The notes: generated by a model not told the origin, from the letters alone. 64,000 bases of DNA from Desulfoluna spongiiphila (GCF_900101345.1 NZ_FMUX01000002.1:124001-188000), one strand, 5' to 3'; shown: positions 28,039 through 37,330, numbered from the stretch's first letter. A program made the numbers and translations.

Positions 28039-30141
28039 ATGAAGATCAACAGGAGACATTTTCTCGCTTTGGGAATGGGAGCCACGGCCGGTACCATGCT
28101 CTCTCCCCTTCCCTGGAAGTTGACGGACGATGTGTCCATCTGGACCCAGAATTGGTCCTGGACGCCGGTTCCCGAGACCGGAGAGTACTATTACGTCGGT
28201 GGGGCGTGCACCCTCTGCCCCGGCGGCTGTAGCCTTGCGGTTCGCAAAGTGGGCGAGCGCGTGGTGAAAATCGAAGGGAGCCCTGAGAGCCCCGTGAACA
28301 GCGGCGATCTCTGCGGCGTGGGCATCTCGGCCAGCCAGCTCCTCTACGGCCCCTCACGCATTGAGGGCCCCATGGTGCGGGCCGGCAAGCGCGGTGAGGG
28401 CAAATGGACACGCCTCTCCTGGGAGGAGGCCGAAGCGCAGCTGGCGGAAAAGCTGGGCAGCCTCTCCGGGGGCAAGGGCGTTGCTGCCCTGTCCGCTTCC
28501 CGAACCGGCAGCGTGCCGGCTCTGTTCCAGCGCCTGCTGGACACCGTCGGGTCCGATCGGTTCCTGACCCTGCCGTCCGTCCATGACACCCTGGAGCAGG
28601 CCATGGCCCTGACCATGGGCCGGAACCCGGGCGAAGGGGTGGGCTTTGATACGGAAAACACCGACCTGATCCTGAGCCTCGGAAGCGCCGTGGCCGAAGG
28701 GTGGGGCGCTCCAGTGCGCATGGTCAAGGCCGCCGGTACCAAAAAGATGATCCAGGTGGAACCCTATCTTTCCACCACCGCCTCCATGGCCGACATGTGG
28801 GTGCCCGCCAAGCCCGGTACCGAAGGGGTTTTTGCCCTGTCCGTGGCCGCTTCCATGGTCCGGGAAAAGCTTTACGATCATATCTTCGTTTCGACGGCCA
28901 CCGAAGGCTTCGACGCCTTCAGCGCCTGGCTCCTCGAAAATTACACCCCAGAAAAAGCCGAAGCCGTCACAGGGGTCTCCCCTGCCATGGTCAAGAAGGT
29001 GGCCGTGGCCTTTGCCGGGGCACGCCGTCCTGTGGCCCTCTGCGGCCGTGGAAAAGGAGAGGCGCCTGTAAGCCTCGCCGAGGCCCTTGCCGTGTTTGCC
29101 TTGAACGCCCTGAAGGGCTCGGTCCAGCGTGACGGGGGCCTGGTCAAGGTGGGAGCCCTGCCTTACGCCGTGGCCACCGCCGAGACCGCCGACCTGGGGG
29201 CCAGGCTCGCAGAGCTCATGGAGCCGGGCAAGACAGAGCTGCTCATGGACTGGGGCACCAACCCCTTTTACACCCTGGCCACCTCGGCCAAGGCGACAGA
29301 GGCCCTGGCCTCCATCGGCACCATCGTCAGCTTCTCTCCCTACATGGACGAGACAGCGGCCATGGCCGACCTCATCCTGCCCGACCACACCCATCTGGAG
29401 AAACTCCAGGACGTGCCCGTGCGCGCCGGGTTGGAACGCCCCACCGTCACCCTGGCCCAGCCGGCCATCGAGCCGGTGATGGACACCAAGCACACCGGGG
29501 ACGTACTCATCAGCGTGGGCGGCCAGCTTGAGGGCGGCAGCGACGCCTTTGCCTGGGACGACTACGAAACCTACCTCGAAGAGAGCTGCGGGGATATGTG
29601 GGAGACCCTTTACGACGAGGGCCTCTGGCAGGGGGACATTGCTTGGAAAAAGGGGCTGGAACGCCTCCTTGGAACCTCCCAGCGGTTCACCTTTGTGGTT
29701 CCCGAAGGGCCCGTGGCCCTCACCGCCGACGGGGCGGCCTCCGGCCTTCCCCTGACCCTGGTGCCGAGATGGTCCCTTCGTATTTCCAGCGGCCCCGTTG
29801 CCGACGCACCCTTTACCATGAAGACCATCTCAGACCGGATGCTGACCAAAGGCGTCTCCCATGTGGAGGTTCATCCTTCCACGGCCAAAAAGGCGGGGCT
29901 CAGGGAGGGCGATACCGCCACCCTGACAACGCCCTTCGGCAGCGCAAAGGTCAACGTGACCCTCTTTGAAGGGGTGATGCCCGGTGTGGTGGCCCTTGCC
30001 GCCGGCCTGGGGCATACCGCCTTTGACGAGTACATCGGGGGAAAGGGAACAAGCTATACGGCCCTTTCCGGCAGCATGACCGATCCGGTCACCGGGCTCA
30101 ACTGCACCTGGGGGGCCCGGGCATCCCTTACCAAGGGGTAG
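28039..30141 (+). CDS. qrcB: QrcB-like molybdopterin-oxidoreductase-family subunit
   Basis: A 700-residue periplasmic protein of the CISM/molybdopterin oxidoreductase family. It starts with a Tat-type signal (NRRHFLALG, residues 4-12) and has the [4Fe-4S] set C57-x2-C60-x3-C64-x27-C92. In characterised Qrc complexes this subunit carries no molybdenum cofactor and serves as structural or electron-transfer core. It lies between qrcA and the iron-sulfur subunit with 56- and 59-bp gaps. Assignment rests mainly on gene order with the NrfD and FeS partners. Confidence 0.88.
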   Translation: MKINRRHFLALGMGATAGTMLSPLPWKLTDDVSIWTQNWSWTPVPETGEYYYVGGACTLCPGGCSLAVRKVGERVVKIEGSPESPVNSGDLCGVGISASQLLYGPSRIEGPMVRAGKRGEGKWTRLSWEEAEAQLAEKLGSLSGGKGVAALSASRTGSVPALFQRLLDTVGSDRFLTLPSVHDTLEQAMALTMGRNPGEGVGFDTENTDLILSLGSAVAEGWGAPVRMVKAAGTKKMIQVEPYLSTTASMADMWVPAKPGTEGVFALSVAASMVREKLYDHIFVSTATEGFDAFSAWLLENYTPEKAEAVTGVSPAMVKKVAVAFAGARRPVALCGRGKGEAPVSLAEALAVFALNALKGSVQRDGGLVKVGALPYAVATAETADLGARLAELMEPGKTELLMDWGTNPFYTLATSAKATEALASIGTIVSFSPYMDETAAMADLILPDHTHLEKLQDVPVRAGLERPTVTLAQPAIEPVMDTKHTGDVLISVGGQLEGGSDAFAWDDYETYLEESCGDMWETLYDEGLWQGDIAWKKGLERLLGTSQRFTFVVPEGPVALTADGAASGLPLTLVPRWSLRISSGPVADAPFTMKTISDRMLTKGVSHVEVHPSTAKKAGLREGDTATLTTPFGSAKVNVTLFEGVMPGVVALAAGLGHTAFDEYIGGKGTSYTALSGSMTDPVTGLNCTWGARASLTKG

Positions 30142-30200
30142 ACGAAGGCGGCAACGGCTCGTGAACAACTGACGAAAACCCATCTCACACGAGGTTTTTC

Positions 30201-31022
30201 ATGAATACGGAATCAAACGATACGAGGGCGAAGAAATTCGGCATGGTCATCGACCTCGACAAGTGCACCGGTTGCGGATCCTGCATGGTGGCTTGTTCGG
30301 CCGAGAACAACGTCCCCGTCAGGAAAGACGAAAGCGACAAGCTTTTGAGCACGACCTGGATCCGGGTCTACCGCATCACCAACGGCAAGGATTTTCCCGA
30401 CACCGAGATCTGCTATATTCCCCGCCCCTGCCAGCATTGCGGCGGCAAGCATGACGACGGCCACTCACCGTGTGTGTCGGTCTGCCCGGCCACGGCCACG
30501 GACTACGACCACTCAACGGGTATCGTGAGCCAGATCTACACCCGCTGCTTCGGTTGCCGGTACTGCATGGCGGCCTGCCCGTACCACGCCCGCTACTTCA
30601 ACTGGTGGGATCCGGTCTGGCCTGCAAAGGTGGAGGAGTCCCTCTCCCCGGATGTCTCCCCGCGCATGCGTGGGGTGGTGGAGAAGTGCAGCTTCTGTTT
30701 CCACCGTTACCAGCTGGCCCGGGACAAGGCCTACCTGGAGGAGCGTGAGGTTGAGGAGATGGAGTACCAGACCGCTTGCACCCAGGCGTGTCCCTCGGGC
30801 GCCATCACCTTCGGGGATTTGGACAACCCCGACCATGCCGTGTACACCCTGAAGAAAGACAAGCGCGCATTCAGGTTGCTGGAACGCCTGCACACCAACC
30901 CGAAGGTCTACTACCTCTCCAGCCGAGAGTGGGTTAGACGGGCCGGTGACAACTACCTGAGCAGCGAAGAGCCCACCGGAGCCCCGGGGGCCTATCGTCT
31001 CGAGGGCAAGGGCGGCCACTGA
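30201..31022 (+). CDS. qrcC: QrcC-like periplasmic iron-sulfur subunit
   Basis: A 273-residue ferredoxin-like protein with four cysteine groups for Fe-S clusters: CTGCGSCMVAC, CQHC...CVSVCP, CFGCRYCMAACP and CSFC...CTQACP. It relays electrons between the QrcA hemes and the membrane subunit. GAGG precedes the ATG. The C terminus ends EGKGGH, almost the same tail as the small protein encoded at the end of the operon (KEGKGGGH). Confidence 0.9.
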   Translation: MNTESNDTRAKKFGMVIDLDKCTGCGSCMVACSAENNVPVRKDESDKLLSTTWIRVYRITNGKDFPDTEICYIPRPCQHCGGKHDDGHSPCVSVCPATATDYDHSTGIVSQIYTRCFGCRYCMAACPYHARYFNWWDPVWPAKVEESLSPDVSPRMRGVVEKCSFCFHRYQLARDKAYLEEREVEEMEYQTACTQACPSGAITFGDLDNPDHAVYTLKKDKRAFRLLERLHTNPKVYYLSSREWVRRAGDNYLSSEEPTGAPGAYRLEGKGGH

Positions 31023-31132
31023 TCTGGCTCGCCTCTAACAGGACATGAACAGACGCCCAGCAGCCACGGGCGTTTAAAAAAATCTCTAAATAGCCGCCTG
31101 CATTCATTGGAGGCGGCGAGGGGTAAGGATTT

Positions 31133-32380
31133 ATGGACTCTGCTTTGATACCCGAAGGTGTTGAGCGTTGCTCTCTCAAGCGGTTTACCCTTGGTCTGGT
31201 CATTCCGGCGGCCCTGGTGATCTGGGGGCTTTACGCCGCCTATCTCTGCTGGTTCAAGGGCCTCAACCAGACCAATATGAACGATTCCTACGGGTTTGCC
31301 CTCTGGATCTGGGCCGACCTGGCGGTGATCGCCGTGGGCGGCGGTGCCTTCTTCACCGGCTTTCTCCGCTATGTGGTGGGAAAAGACGAGCTGAAGAACA
31401 TCATTAACTTTGCGGTCATCGTCGGCTTTTGCTGCTACTGCTCCGCCATGCTGATTCTGGCCATCGACATCGGCCAGCCCCTGCGCGGGTGGTTTATTTT
31501 CTGGCACGCCAACGTCCACTCCATGTTGACGGAGGTGGCTTTCTGTCTTTCTCTCTACCTGTCGGTGCTGGCCATTGAGTACCTGCCGCTGGTGCTGGAG
31601 AACCGAAAGATCGACCAGAACCCTTTTTTCCACAACCTGGGCCACCGCATGCACGAGATCATGGCGGTCTTTGCCGCCACCGGTGCCTTTCTCTCCTGTT
31701 TCCACCAGGGGTCCCTGGGCGGCGTCACCGGCGTGCTCTACGGACGCCCCTTTGGCCTGCGTGACGGGATCTTTATCTGGCCCTGGACCTTTTTTCTCTA
31801 CACCTGGTCTGCGGCGGCCTGCGGTCCCTGCTTTACCATGCTCTGCTGCAAGATCACCGAAAAGATCACCGGCAAGAAGCTGGTCAAAGACAACGTCTAC
31901 GACCTGCTGGCCAAGATCTCCGGGTGGATGCTGGGCACCTACATGGTGGCCAAGATCGCCGATACCATCTGGTGGGCCGTGGTGACTGTTCCCAAGACCG
32001 GGTTTTCCTTTATGGAGTTCTACACCAACTCCAACAACTACCACGGTTTCTGGATCCTGATCCTGGAACTGGTGATCTGCGGTATCGTGCCTGCGGCCAT
32101 TCTCCTTAAAAAAGAGTGGCGACAGAACAGCAAGCTTTTCATGGCCGCCGTGACCCTGGCCGTTATCGGGGTGTGCGTGAACCGCTGGGTTATGGTCATG
32201 CAGCCCATGGCCATGCCGGTCATGACCTTTGACTCGTGGGTTCTCTACTTTCCGTCCTGGCAGGAGTGGGCCACCACCATTCTGCCCGTTGCAGGGGCCA
32301 TCCTGATCATCGCCCTCTCGTATCGGTACCTGCCGGTGTTTCCCCAGGAGAAAGAGCTCAACCCCGTCGAGAAGCCGTAA
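31133..32380 (+). CDS. qrcD: QrcD-like NrfD/PsrC-family membrane subunit
   Basis: A 415-residue integral membrane protein with about ten helices, of the NrfD/PsrC family that binds menaquinone. Recognisable segments include FFTGFLRYVVGKDELKNI, a heme-free QPLRGWFIFWHANVHSMLTE and the ATGAFLSCFHQGSLGG block. It reduces menaquinone with electrons from QrcABC and may couple this to charge movement. AAGGA precedes the ATG at 31133. A short leader of about 110 bp separates it from qrcC. Confidence 0.92.
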   Translation: MDSALIPEGVERCSLKRFTLGLVIPAALVIWGLYAAYLCWFKGLNQTNMNDSYGFALWIWADLAVIAVGGGAFFTGFLRYVVGKDELKNIINFAVIVGFCCYCSAMLILAIDIGQPLRGWFIFWHANVHSMLTEVAFCLSLYLSVLAIEYLPLVLENRKIDQNPFFHNLGHRMHEIMAVFAATGAFLSCFHQGSLGGVTGVLYGRPFGLRDGIFIWPWTFFLYTWSAAACGPCFTMLCCKITEKITGKKLVKDNVYDLLAKISGWMLGTYMVAKIADTIWWAVVTVPKTGFSFMEFYTNSNNYHGFWILILELVICGIVPAAILLKKEWRQNSKLFMAAVTLAVIGVCVNRWVMVMQPMAMPVMTFDSWVLYFPSWQEWATTILPVAGAILIIALSYRYLPVFPQEKELNPVEKP

Positions 32381-32439
32381 ACGACCAACCGCCGGGCCCC
32401 TTGAAGAACTGAGGGGCGCGGCATGCAAAGGAGATTGCG

Positions 32440-32595
32440 ATGTTTCCATTTATCTGGGAATGGGTCTGGGACGCGGGCCACTACATGTTTTTCGGTGGGA
32501 TGTGGTACGTGCTGATCATTCTTACCGTGGGGCTTAACTGGTGTATTTTTAAGGCCCTTAAGGACACAAAAGAAGGGAAGGGCGGCGGCCACTGA
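32440..32595 (+). CDS. 51-residue membrane protein at the end of the qrc operon
   Basis: A short gene of 52 codons including stop, with an excellent ribosome binding site (AAAGGAG, 7 bases before ATG). The product begins MFPFIWEWVWDAGHYMFFGG, has one tryptophan-rich hydrophobic helix (about 4-36) and a hydrophilic tail KDTKEGKGGGH. It lies 59 bp after qrcD and just before the operon terminator, so it is co-transcribed. Size and topology fit a small accessory or assembly subunit of the Qrc complex. I do not know a named family; the shared GKGGH tail with QrcC supports a functional link. Confidence 0.8.
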   Translation: MFPFIWEWVWDAGHYMFFGGMWYVLIILTVGLNWCIFKALKDTKEGKGGGH

Positions 32596-32625
32596 TCCTT
32601 TTTTGAAATAAAGGTAAAGTATATT

Positions 32626-32665
32626 AAGGGGTTGATTTCTTGGCGGAAATCAGCCCCTTTTTTAT
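32626..32665 (+). terminator. intrinsic terminator of the qrc operon
   Basis: Long stem AAGGGGTTGATTT (32626-32638) with AAATCAGCCCCTT (32647-32659), then a T-run. Confidence 0.92.
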
Positions 32666-32835
32666 TGGTGTTTTGTGCTGAGCATATTTATATGCGCATT
32701 TTTCACCTTTTTTTTGCGGTGTGAAGCAGATCATACCTGATGCATCAGCCCTGTGGTAGCTTGCGAACCATCGATAGGAATGAAACCGGTCTCCTTCGAG
32801 GCCTGACGTACCATTATTTTTTAAGGAGTATGACG

Positions 32836-33414
32836 ATGAAAAAAGCAGTTCGAGCAGTTGCAGGGTTGGCCGTTGCAGTATGCATGATGATGACCGCAGG
32901 AAACGCCATGGCGGATGAGAGCGGGCCCAAGTTTAAGCTGGGGGTGGGGACTTACGCATTGATCATTGCCGACGACAGCTCACAGGTTAATTACAAAGAC
33001 GCAGAATTCTATGGCGGGGCCCTGGTGGGTACCGCTTGTTTTACCAAGCATGTGGCCCTTCGAGGGGCCTTTTACGCCGCAGAAAATGATGACAACTCCA
33101 AATGGGACGTAAGCGGCGGCGATCTCCAGCTGCTTCTGGGGACCAACTTCTATCAAGGGTTCAACGTGTTCGGGGGCATCGGGGTCTTTACTGAAACCTG
33201 GGAATACGATGGCGGATCCATCGGCGGCGTGAGCCTCAAAGCCGATAAGGATTTTTCCGGTGCCCAGGCCTCCTTCGGTATCGGGTACTCCTGGAGCAAG
33301 GTGTCCCTGGATTATGTGGTCAACGTCAGGGACACCAGTGACTACGAAGACTTCACAAAGGTCGACCATGACTACGCCGTCTCCGGCGGCATCAACCTCT
33401 CCTACATCTTCTAA
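32836..33414 (+). CDS. outer-membrane beta-barrel protein
   Basis: A 192-residue exported protein with a clear signal peptide ending NAMA-DES (cleavage near residue 27). The rest alternates hydrophobic and polar residues as in small 8-stranded barrels and ends in the aromatic SYIF typical of outer-membrane proteins. The ATG at 32836 has AAGGAG 7 bases upstream; the ATG at 32830 is too close. It has its own terminator. Porin-like or OmpW/OmpX-like function is possible, but no specific family is clear. Confidence 0.8.
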   Translation: MKKAVRAVAGLAVAVCMMMTAGNAMADESGPKFKLGVGTYALIIADDSSQVNYKDAEFYGGALVGTACFTKHVALRGAFYAAENDDNSKWDVSGGDLQLLLGTNFYQGFNVFGGIGVFTETWEYDGGSIGGVSLKADKDFSGAQASFGIGYSWSKVSLDYVVNVRDTSDYEDFTKVDHDYAVSGGINLSYIF

Positions 33415-33456
33415 GGGTTTCTCTTTTTCCCCACATTCAGGTCCCTGAAGGCCAGG

Positions 33457-33496
33457 CGCAGGCGGTATTCGTGTGAATACCGCCTGCGTTTTTTTT
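33457..33496 (+). terminator. intrinsic terminator after barrel gene
   Basis: A perfect 14-bp stem (33457-33470 with 33475-33488), GTGT loop and T8. Confidence 0.95.
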
Positions 33497-33716
33497 GTTG
33501 TTTTTCAAGGGGGAATCGAGGGAGGGGGCATGCTTTGCCCCCGGAAAGAAAGGAATAGAATGGGGCGCCACAGGTCTGTGATTGCATGGGCCGCGATAAA
33601 GAAAGCCGCGCTGGAGTGCGGCGTTCCATTTTGGCCGCTGCTTTTTAGCATGACGAATAGGAACACGTTTGAAGAAGGGCTCGTACAAAAAACAAATGCA
33701 CATTTTTTCCGAAAGA

Positions 33717-33800
33717 TGCCGTAGTGATTTGACCCGAGGAACGAGGGTTAAAGCGCTGCGGCAACCCGCTTTCAAGGCGGCTCACCTTGCCGCCGGAGGC
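33717..33800. repeat. intergenic inverted-repeat element, copy 2 (right half)
   Basis: It contains the imperfect hairpin with loop CCCGAGGAACGAGGG (about 33721-33766), a CAAGGCGG/CTCACCTTG segment and the right end GCCGCCGGAGGC at 33789-33800. It ends 8 bp from the stop codon of the minus-strand RNase H gene. Confidence 0.75.
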
Positions 33801-33808
33801 ATAGTTTT

Positions 33809-34534
33809 TTAGTTTTTGATGGCGGAGGTGGCCAGTTGGTCGGCTTTTTCGTTTTCGGGGAAGCCTGCGTGGCCTTTTACCTTGACGAAGACGAGGTTTG
33901 CAAATTTTCGGGTGAGGGCGCGGATCTCTTCCACCAGTTCCCGGTTGGCCTGGGCTTTCCAGCCCTTGGCGATGAGGCCCAGGGCGTAGCTGGAGTCAGT
34001 GTAGACTCGCACGGGCAGCTCCGGTTTTTTCACTTCGGAAAGGGCGGTGCGGATGGCTTCGAGTTCGGCGATGTTGTTGGTGCCCTGGCCGATGTTTCTG
34101 GAGATTTCCCGTTCGTGGGGTCCGTAGCGGAAGAAGACCCCGATGCCCGAAGGGCCCGGGTTGCCGGAGCTGGCCCCGTCGGTGAAGATGTGGATGACTC
34201 CGGGCTCCGTGGTGGAGAGGCCGTCTATGGGCACCTCCCGGACAAGGCCGGGCCGTGGGGGCGGGGGCACGCTTACCTCCCCTTTTTCCGGGGACGGTTG
34301 TTTCTCTTCGGCCTTTTTCTTTTTTGTGCCTTTTGGAATCAGGTTTTCCGGGGCGTCTGACTTGAGGGTGTCGGGGTAGACCTGGTACTCGTGGGTCTGT
34401 TTGAGGTTGTACTTGATGCGCACCCTGCCGCCGTCAAGGCGGAGCGCCTCGGTGTCGTCCACCTCCGCCCACACCTTGTTTCCCTTGAAGCTCATGCGTT
34501 TCCAAAGGGCCCCTGCGTCGTCTTGTGTCGGCAT
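33809..34534 (-). CDS. rnhA: ribonuclease H with N-terminal extension
   Basis: A 241-residue protein whose C-terminal ~140 residues form an RNase HI fold with all four catalytic acids: Asp in TDGASSGNPGP, Glu in NNIAELEA, Asp in YTDSSYAL and Asp in ENEKADQLA. It cleaves the RNA strand of RNA-DNA hybrids. The N-terminal ~100 residues are a separate basic domain plus a Lys/Pro-rich linker, not a standard RNase H hybrid-binding domain. The start has GGAG 8 bases upstream. It lies 23 bp after the NamZ-like gene. Confidence 0.9.
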   Translation of the reverse strand: MPTQDDAGALWKRMSFKGNKVWAEVDDTEALRLDGGRVRIKYNLKQTHEYQVYPDTLKSDAPENLIPKGTKKKKAEEKQPSPEKGEVSVPPPPRPGLVREVPIDGLSTTEPGVIHIFTDGASSGNPGPSGIGVFFRYGPHEREISRNIGQGTNNIAELEAIRTALSEVKKPELPVRVYTDSSYALGLIAKGWKAQANRELVEEIRALTRKFANLVFVKVKGHAGFPENEKADQLATSAIKN

Positions 34535-34557
34535 GTCTGCTGCTCCGTCCTTGGCTT

Positions 34558-35739
34558 TTATGGTGTGGGGTAGATCAGGAAAGGCTCCCTCTCCCTGTCA
34601 AATCCGTTGAGCTCATCCTGCCAGCCCTTTTCCAGCTCGTCAACGGGGACCCCATTTTCAAGGCATTCTCGCAGGTGTTTCGAGCCCAGGATCATGTCCA
34701 TGGGGCATTTTTCGTACTCGTATTCGTATGGGGGCTCTTTCCAGGAAAAGTCGTCGGGGTGGCACACGATGGCGGCCCGGACAATATCCAGGCTGAGGCG
34801 GTAGGGGGAGAAACGCTCCCGGTCGGTGACGTGGATCTGAAAACCACGGCATAGCTCGCCTTGCCATTTGCCGAAGGTGGGTTCAAAGCCGGTCTCTCGC
34901 AGGGTGCACCCGGCAAGGCTGGCAGGGGTCAGGCAGGCCAGGAGTTTTTCGGTGTCGAGGTAAGGGGCGCCGAAGAGCTCGAAGGGCCGGGTGGTGCCTC
35001 GACCTTCCGAGAGGTTGCACCCTTCCAGGATTACCTGGCCCGGGTAGACCAGGGCCGCCTCTTCGCAGGGCATGTTGGGGGAGGGCAGCACCCAGGGAAG
35101 GCCGGTGTCGCCAAAGTGCATGGACCGGGTCCAGCCCTTCATGGGCACCACGGTGAGGTCGCATCCGATGCCGAAGCGTTCGTTGAAGAAAAGGGCCAGC
35201 TCGCCCATGGTCATGCCGTGGCGCATGGGGATGGGGTAGCGTCCCACAAAGGAGGTGAACGCCGCCTCGGTGAGGTTGCCCTCGGTCTTGATGCCGCCGA
35301 TGGGGTTGGGCCGGTCAAGGATTGCCACGTGAAAGCCTTTTTCCGCAGCCGCCTCCATGATGTAGGTGAGGGTCCAGATAAAGGTGTAGACCCGTGTCCC
35401 CACGTCCTGGATGTCCACCACAACCGTGTCGATGCCGTCCAGCATCTCATCGGTGGGCCAGCGCGTTTCGCCGTAGAGGCTGAAGACCGGCACCCCGGTC
35501 ACCGGGTCGAGCCCGTGGCCCGACTCGATCATGTTGTCCTGCTTGTCGGCAAAAAAACCGTGCTGGGGAGAATAAAGAGCCCCCAGCCTTGACGGCAAGG
35601 CCTCGGAAATCAAGTCCCGTGCGTGGCGGTACGAAGGGCCCACTGACGCCGGGTTGGCCAAAAGGGCCAGCTTTCCTTGTCGCGCCCAGGCAGGCGGGGA
35701 TTCCAGAAGATGTTCAAGACCGGTACGAACGCGTGACAA
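34558..35739 (-). CDS. NamZ-like exo-beta-N-acetylmuramidase (DUF1343)
   Basis: A 393-residue protein of the DUF1343 family, whose founding characterised member NamZ removes N-acetylmuramic acid from peptidoglycan ends. Family blocks seen are LLANPASVG, YSPQHGFFADKQDNM, VFSLYGETR, DTVVVDIQDVGTRVYTF, DRPNPIGG and EGCNLSEGRGTTRPFE. I place the start at TTG 35739: it has GGGAG 6 bases upstream and gives MSRVRTGLE, matching the usual family N terminus. A GTG 18 codons upstream is in frame, but those codons lie inside an intergenic repeat. No signal peptide is seen, suggesting cytosolic recycling. Confidence 0.85.
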   Translation of the reverse strand: MSRVRTGLEHLLESPPAWARQGKLALLANPASVGPSYRHARDLISEALPSRLGALYSPQHGFFADKQDNMIESGHGLDPVTGVPVFSLYGETRWPTDEMLDGIDTVVVDIQDVGTRVYTFIWTLTYIMEAAAEKGFHVAILDRPNPIGGIKTEGNLTEAAFTSFVGRYPIPMRHGMTMGELALFFNERFGIGCDLTVVPMKGWTRSMHFGDTGLPWVLPSPNMPCEEAALVYPGQVILEGCNLSEGRGTTRPFELFGAPYLDTEKLLACLTPASLAGCTLRETGFEPTFGKWQGELCRGFQIHVTDRERFSPYRLSLDIVRAAIVCHPDDFSWKEPPYEYEYEKCPMDMILGSKHLRECLENGVPVDELEKGWQDELNGFDREREPFLIYPTP

Positions 35740-35748
35740 AACAGACTC

Positions 35749-35822
35749 CCAGGTTCGCGAATGCTCCCACCCCTCGTTCCTCGGGATGATCACATGCGCT
35801 GACGGGCTTTGCCCGGGAATCG
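35749..35822. repeat. intergenic repeat, copy 3 (second subfamily, hairpin part)
   Basis: It shares CCCAGGTTCGCGAATGCTCC, the CTCGTTCCTCGGG loop and GCTGACGGGCTT with the inverse of the copy at 53051-53150. It covers the region just upstream of the NamZ-like gene and lies in frame with it. Confidence 0.65.
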
Positions 35823-35937
35823 CGCTGAGGGTGACGCAGGTGGGGGTCGCAAAATGTGTGAAGGTTGCAGGCTTAGGCAGATCTGTTGTGCTCGGCGTCT
35901 TTCTGGTGATTGACGGAGCACAGCCAGTCCATGGTCA

Positions 35938-36873
35938 TTAGCCCTTTTTCCCCTTATAGATCTCCGTAACCTGCTCCTTGGAGAAGTGGTAGACGCTGTT
36001 GCAGTTGTGGCAGCAGAGTTCCACGGGGAAGGGGCCTTCGTTGGCAATGGAGGCCAGGTCTTTTTTGGGCAGCATGGCAAGGTGCCCGGCAAAGGCTTTT
36101 TCGGAGCAGCGGCAGAAGAACTCCACGCGGTGGCTTCCCAGGAGCTTGGGGGAGAGCTCGGAAAAGGCGGCTTCAATCACCTCTTCGGGGTTGTCGGCCC
36201 GTTCTGCGATGTCCCCGGGGGAGGGAAAGGAGGCCATGAGCTCCGCGATCTTTTTGTCGGTCTCTTCAGGGGCTCCGGGCATCACCTGGAGGAAGAGGCC
36301 GCCGGCACCCACCACTTCGCCTTCTTTGTTGAAGTTGATGCTGAGGTTGAAGACCGTGGGGGTCTGCTCCGAGGTGAAGCAGTAGTTGGCCAGGTCTTCG
36401 GCGATGTTGCCGTATTCCAGGGCCACCTGTCCGGTGTAGGGCTGCTTCATGCCTTCGAGTACCTTGGTGACGGTGAGCATGCCGGCACCCAGGAAAGGCG
36501 ACATGTTGAGGCTTTCCAGGGGGGCCTTGACGGGGATGGGGCTCTTTTTGAGGAACCCGCGCACTTCACCGTAGGCATTGGCTTCCACGGTGAGGCCCTT
36601 GGCCGGTCCGGTGCCGTCGATGGAAAGGGCGATGCGGTCCCGTCCTTTGAGGTTGGCGCTCATGAGGGTGCACCCCAGGTAGGCATGGCCGAGGATGTAG
36701 GTTTCCAGGATCCCCAGATCGAAGTTGCCGCGCATTTCGTTGATCATGCGGGTTCCATGGACAAAGACACCGCGGACGGTGTCGTCGGCCAGGAGGAAAC
36801 GGTACATTTTGTCCCGTGCACTGGCCTTGAGCTGCTCTTTGGCGTTGGCGCCGTATGGTTTTTTCTTGATCAT
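35938..36873 (-). CDS. hslO: Hsp33-type redox-regulated chaperone
   Basis: A 311-residue Hsp33 family protein. The N-terminal domain (RGVFVHGTRMINEMR, LGCTLMSANLKGRDRIALSIDG, VEANAYGEVRGF) is followed by the linker and a C-terminal zinc module with CRC (…FFCRCSEK) and CCHNC cysteines, the CxC/CxxC redox switch. On oxidation, zinc release would activate holdase activity, relevant to an anaerobe exposed to oxygen. Start: ATG 36873 is the conservative choice; a GTG eight codons upstream (36897) is possible, and neither has a strong ribosome binding site. Confidence 0.9.
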   Translation of the reverse strand: MIKKKPYGANAKEQLKASARDKMYRFLLADDTVRGVFVHGTRMINEMRGNFDLGILETYILGHAYLGCTLMSANLKGRDRIALSIDGTGPAKGLTVEANAYGEVRGFLKKSPIPVKAPLESLNMSPFLGAGMLTVTKVLEGMKQPYTGQVALEYGNIAEDLANYCFTSEQTPTVFNLSINFNKEGEVVGAGGLFLQVMPGAPEETDKKIAELMASFPSPGDIAERADNPEEVIEAAFSELSPKLLGSHRVEFFCRCSEKAFAGHLAMLPKKDLASIANEGPFPVELCCHNCNSVYHFSKEQVTEIYKGKKG

Positions 36874-37330
36874 CTCTTTTTCTATGGTATTTCGCACCGC
36901 CCGTCCAGGTCGAAGGGGATGCCGTGATTTATCTTTGTTGTTGAATTTCCATCCGAATTGCAGCCCGTTATATAATACAGCTGGATCGGGAATGCCACAT
37001 AAAAAGGTCCCGGGCGGGTGGTGCCGCCCTTTCGGCACCGGGAATGCGACGGACAGGCCCCTCGGGTACCGGCCGGAAAATCGATTAAACCTCTTTTGGG
37101 CAGTGGCCGATAGAATCCCTATCAGGGATATTTTCCATGTCATTCATATGGGAAAAATCTTGAGACATTCATGGAAACGACCCTGGGACGACGGGCGGCG
37201 TGAGTATGGGCAGGCCCAATCGTTTTCAGGGAGTTGGTGCCGTTCAAGGATGGAACACCACGGCAGCGCCCGGCCGACAAGCATGGCCGGGGCCGTGTAA
37301 AATTCCCCCTTCAGGGGAAAAGGAGCAAGG
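36874..37330. other. divergent intergenic region
   Basis: About 457 bp between the divergently oriented Hsp33 gene and the plus-strand small membrane protein gene. I see no gene; promoters for both sides are expected here. Confidence 0.4.

Noticed and set aside
30992..32449. A 485-codon open frame on the minus strand
   Set aside because: It is antisense to qrcD; the plus-strand protein has clear NrfD-family membrane segments and a ribosome binding site.
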